Below, piece by piece: positions 15,953 through 18,135 of a stretch of DNA of 18,135 bases (positions within the stretch are counted from its first letter, which is position 1; each line of letters opens with the position of its first letter). The notes under the pieces are model-generated. The model saw only the letters and a list, made by a program, of their open reading frames with translations, had not been told where the DNA came from and did no database searches. The stretch spans positions 1-18,135 of the forward strand of contig CAADYQ010000149.1 of NCBI GenBank assembly GCA_900753295.1, in the 5' to 3' direction. This DNA comes from Clostridia bacterium (GTDB lineage Bacteria; Bacillota; Clostridia; Oscillospirales; CAG-272). The translations under genes and the position numbers were made by a program.

Positions 15953-15977
15953 TTTTTTATCCTTTCTCATGTGTGAT

Positions 15978-16550
15978 TCAGTTATACAGCTTGTTGTATT
16001 TTGCAACGGCGGCTTCCAGTTCCGCAACGAATTCTGCGGTCTCCGTATCCGGGATCTTTGTAAGTCTGCCGTTTTTATCTGTAAGCGTCGCGTCGCCGAG
16101 CCATGTGTCTACCTTGTCGGTCCCCACGCGCATCGCGGCGAAAACGCATTTCCAGTCTGTGTATTTTTTATAAAGCTCGGATATCCGATAGCAGCCTATC
16201 GTAAGGTTGGTCTCCGGCTCGTAAAGCAATCCGGGGTCTGTGTTCATACCGATCGCGGAGGCGTATATCTTGTAGTCGTCGGCAGTGAGTTGCATAAGAC
16301 CTATCCGGTCGGCGTCTCCGGTCTCGGTCTTAAGTCCCGAGTCAAAGTTGCTTTCCACCTTCATGACGGCGTAAATAACATTGGCGGGGATGCCGAGGTC
16401 CGCCGAGTGCTTCATCACCGAGTCGGTATACATCCGCGGGTAGCGCTCGCGTTCAACGCGGTCGCATATCCTGTCAAAGAGTACACCGCAACCGATGGAA
16501 AGCGCGGCTATTATCAGAATTGTAATTGTTCTTTTTATGGCTGTTCTCAT
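15978..16550 (-). CDS. Small Slt-type lytic transglycosylase, membrane-anchored
   Basis: A 190-residue protein with one N-terminal membrane segment (about residues 7-26), then a single soluble lytic transglycosylase (goose-lysozyme-like) domain. The catalytic glutamate is E66 in YAVMKVESNFDSG, followed by GLMQL (84-88) and a later AAMRVG segment where the family usually has 'A.NAG'. It should cleave the MurNAc-GlcNAc bond to give 1,6-anhydro ends, outside the membrane. The start at 16550 is chosen for AAAGG 7-8 bases upstream; that site overlaps the coaE stop. The RVG in place of the usual NAG is a mild oddity. The pairing with coaE is common in Clostridia. Confidence 0.93.
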   Translation of the reverse strand: MRTAIKRTITILIIAALSIGCGVLFDRICDRVERERYPRMYTDSVMKHSADLGIPANVIYAVMKVESNFDSGLKTETGDADRIGLMQLTADDYKIYASAIGMNTDPGLLYEPETNLTIGCYRISELYKKYTDWKCVFAAMRVGTDKVDTWLGDATLTDKNGRLTKIPDTETAEFVAELEAAVAKYNKLYN

Positions 16551-16560
16551 GTGGGACCTT

Positions 16561-17157
16561 TCATTTTGCTTCCGCGTAAGCGGCAATGCGGTCGGCAAAT
16601 TCGCCGAGCGCATCTATATCCCCGTTGTTCATCATTGTGACCGAGCACCGTTCTGTGTAGTAGCTGTCGTCACGCGATGCGTTTATACGCGCCTGTAGCT
16701 GCTCCGGAGTCCTTGACGCTCCGTCGCGCTCGATAAGGCGCGCGGCGCGCGATCCGCGCGGCGCCAATATCCCGACCGTCATGTCGCACATACCGTCAAG
16801 ACCCGCCTCAAACAAAAGCGGAGCGTCTATCGCTACGGGAATGCCTGCGTTCGCGGCGGCTGCGCTGCGTGCCATGACTTCATCTGCCACATACTTATGG
16901 GTGATGCGGTTGAGATCGCCGAGGGCAGCTTTGTCCTTGAACACCGCGTCGGCAAGAGCCGAGCGGTCTATGCCGCCGGCGGTATCGAGAATGCCTTCTC
17001 CGAACCGCATTGCAAGCTCCGAGGTACATTCGCCCGGCGCCGCGATCATTTCGTGATATATCCTGTCGCAGTCGAGAACGCAGAAGCCGCGTGCGGCTAA
17101 CATCGAGCAGAAAAGCGATTTTCCGGCGCCGCTCGGTCCCGTAACACCAATCGTCAT
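16561..17157 (-). CDS. coaE: Dephospho-CoA kinase
   Basis: A 198-residue P-loop kinase catalysing the last step of coenzyme A synthesis (ATP plus dephospho-CoA). The Walker A is GPSGAGKS (7-14), followed by the DCDRIYHE segment (29-36) typical of CoaE, then the THKYVADEV region, DAPLLFEAGL (corresponding to the family's P.L.E) and a lid region with ARLIERDG. The start at 17157 has GGGGTG 6 bases upstream; a longer frame to 17184 adds nine residues that would fall before the P-loop strand and lack a binding site. It is the first gene of the leftward operon. Confidence 0.96.
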   Translation of the reverse strand: MTIGVTGPSGAGKSLFCSMLAARGFCVLDCDRIYHEMIAAPGECTSELAMRFGEGILDTAGGIDRSALADAVFKDKAALGDLNRITHKYVADEVMARSAAAANAGIPVAIDAPLLFEAGLDGMCDMTVGILAPRGSRAARLIERDGASRTPEQLQARINASRDDSYYTERCSVTMMNNGDIDALGEFADRIAAYAEAK

Positions 17158-17190
17158 AGCTGACACCCCATAAAGTAAATGCATGTATTT

Positions 17191-17219
17191 ATTATACTAC
17201 AAAATAAGCAAAAATGCAA
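17191..17219 (-). promoter_or_regulatory. Sigma-A-type promoter of the coaE operon
   Basis: On the minus strand: TTGCAT (17219-17214), a 17-base spacer, and a perfect TATAAT (17196-17191), about 35 bases upstream of the coaE ATG. It is the only good promoter I find for the eight leftward genes. Confidence 0.82.
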
Positions 17220-17269
17220 TACCCTGCGGGAAAACATACGCGCCTCGTGAGAAAAGACAGAAAAAACGG

Positions 17270-17298
17270 TTGAAAAATCCTCATTCGTGGTGTATAAT
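17270..17298 (+). promoter_or_regulatory. Sigma-A-type promoter for the HAD/murB-like genes
   Basis: TTGAAA at 17270-17275, a 17-base spacer and TATAAT at 17293-17298, about 50 bases before the HAD-gene ATG. It is back-to-back with the coaE promoter, 50 bases apart. Confidence 0.87.
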
Positions 17299-17347
17299 AG
17301 AAAATGGTTATGTATGCGCAAGAACGATACGAAGGGGCAATAACGAC

Positions 17348-18031
17348 ATGAAATATAAATATCTTCTTTTTGATGCAGACGACACGCTGCTTGATTTCAG
17401 GCGTTCCGAAAGGGAAGCGCTGACCGATGCCATGCTGCGCTTCGGTATTCATCCGACCGAGGGGCTGATAAAGGGCTACAGCGAGATAAACGACAGCCTG
17501 TGGAAGCTGCTTGAACGCGGCGGCATCGGAAAAAATGAGCTGAGAGTGCGCAGATTTGAGCTTTTTGCGGAAAAGTACGGACTGGATGCTGATCCGCATA
17601 TGCTTGCTGCCGAATATACCGACCGCCTTGCCGAAAAGTCATTTCCAGTCAACGGAGCGGTAGAGCTTTGCGCCTCTCTTTGGGGAAAATACCGGATGTT
17701 TATCATCACAAACGGTATAAAAAACATACAGGAAAGCCGTCTCGGAGCATCGGAGCTAAAGCAATATATTGAAAAATCTTTTATATCCGAGGAGATGGGC
17801 GCCGAGAAGCCGTCGCCGCTGTTTTTCGACCGTGTTGCCTCCGCTATCGACGGATTCGACAGATCGCTCGCGCTCGTCATAGGCGATTCACTCACATCGG
17901 ATATCGCTGGCGGGATAGCTGCGGGCATCGACACCTGCTGGTTCAACCCGCGCCGTAAAGCACCGGTGGATGGGATCGTTCCGACATATGAAATACATGC
18001 ACTTGACGAGCTTTATCGGGTGCTTGAGTAA
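17348..18031 (+). CDS. yjjG: HAD-family noncanonical pyrimidine nucleotidase, YjjG type
   Basis: A 227-residue HAD phosphatase with a C1-type helical cap. Motif I is LLFDADDTLLDF (6-17, nucleophile D9 and acid/base D11), motif II is MFIITNGIKNIQESRL, the conserved lysine is in GAEKPSPLFFD and motif IV is VIGDSLTSDIAGGIAAGIDT. The IGDSLTSDI and WFN signatures match YjjG-type 5'-nucleotidases, which clear noncanonical pyrimidine nucleotides. A start further upstream would place promoter elements inside the coding region. ATG 17348 follows GAAGGGG at 17331-17337 with 10 bases between. Confidence 0.9.
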   Translation: MKYKYLLFDADDTLLDFRRSEREALTDAMLRFGIHPTEGLIKGYSEINDSLWKLLERGGIGKNELRVRRFELFAEKYGLDADPHMLAAEYTDRLAEKSFPVNGAVELCASLWGKYRMFIITNGIKNIQESRLGASELKQYIEKSFISEEMGAEKPSPLFFDRVASAIDGFDRSLALVIGDSLTSDIAGGIAAGIDTCWFNPRRKAPVDGIVPTYEIHALDELYRVLE

Positions 18032-18045
18032 GCGCGGAGGTATGA

Positions 18046-18135
18046 ATGGAAAATTCACTTGAACGGTATATTTCGTTTCTCGATGCGGCGGGTATCGTGT
18101 ATGAGCGTTCGGTCCCGATGTCGGCGCGCACGAGC
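18046..18135 (+). CDS. murB: N-terminal start of a probable UDP-N-acetylenolpyruvoylglucosamine reductase (partial)
   Basis: Only 30 codons are present; the frame is open at the window edge. GGAGG (18036-18040) lies 5 bases before ATG 18046; an ATG at 18042 closes after six codons. The fragment has a helical start and ends in RSVPMSARTS, which matches the 'EPLS.HTSF.IGG' opening of MurB just before its FAD-binding strand. MurB makes UDP-MurNAc in peptidoglycan synthesis. Assignment rests on this short motif. It lies 14 bases after the HAD gene and is likely co-transcribed. Confidence 0.6.
   Translation, partial: MENSLERYISFLDAAGIVYERSVPMSARTS

Noticed and set aside
14618..15976. A 452-codon open frame on the plus strand opposite the M18 aminopeptidase
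   Set aside because: It is antisense to a gene with clear family motifs, has no credible ribosome binding site, and its composition (Cys, His and Arg-rich) is that of a mirror frame caused by codon bias.
17183..17347. Upstream extension of the HAD gene by 55 codons
   Set aside because: The extension covers the -35 and -10 boxes and lies before the conserved first strand; ATG 17348 with GAAGGGG is better.
1..18135. CRISPR arrays, tRNA or rRNA genes, insertion sequences, att sites, riboswitches
   Set aside because: No regular spaced repeats, no cloverleaf-like GTTCRAATC arms, no transposase motifs and no terminal inverted repeats were seen; gaps between genes are short and explained by promoters and terminators.

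Overview
The window looks like a piece of a Clostridia-type (Firmicutes/Bacillota) chromosome, probably from an uncultured gut-type lineage. Supporting signs are sigma-A promoters close to TTGAAA-N17-TATAAT, strong GGAGG-type ribosome binding sites, tight same-strand gene packing, a SpoIID-family protein, a Clostridia-style short type IIA topoisomerase A subunit, and a divergent carboxyltransferase/OadG-like/biotin-carrier-like/OadA-like cluster. By eye the base composition is moderately GC-rich. TGA, TAA and ATG are used conventionally. I see no tRNA, rRNA, CRISPR array, insertion sequence or phage gene.

Layout. (1) Positions 1-5064, rightward: the tail of an unassigned protein (possibly MutS-like), an Lrp/AsnC regulator, a class I aminotransferase, then four tightly joined genes. 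These four resemble the subunits of a membrane-bound biotin-dependent decarboxylase: a carboxyltransferase, an OadG-like one-helix membrane protein, a 54-residue stub of a biotin carrier, and an OadA-like protein. A strong terminator follows at 5101-5151. (2) Positions 5197-7015: deoC (leftward) and a PHP-family phosphoesterase (rightward), fired from two well-formed divergent promoters. (3) Positions 7043-17219: eight leftward genes that look like one transcription unit starting from a promoter at 17191-17219 and ending at a perfect hairpin at 7043-7082. In order of transcription they are coaE, a small Slt-type lytic transglycosylase, an M18 aminopeptidase, prfA, a Sua5-type tsaC, a topoisomerase A subunit, a secreted coiled-coil protein and a long SpoIID-domain protein. 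(4) Positions 17270-18135, rightward: a promoter, a YjjG-type HAD nucleotidase and the start of a gene that looks like murB.

The part most worth a second look is 1812-5064. The cluster keeps intact reading frames and translational coupling. However, the OadA-like protein has lost the metal-binding and catalytic residues of its family, and the biotin carrier stops before the biotinyl domain. No Na+-pumping OadB subunit and no biotinylation motif is present in the window. This suggests either a repurposed, biotin-independent complex or a decarboxylase in decay. The second interesting pair is the coupled coiled-coil/SpoIID genes at the end of the leftward operon, which look like a dedicated envelope module.
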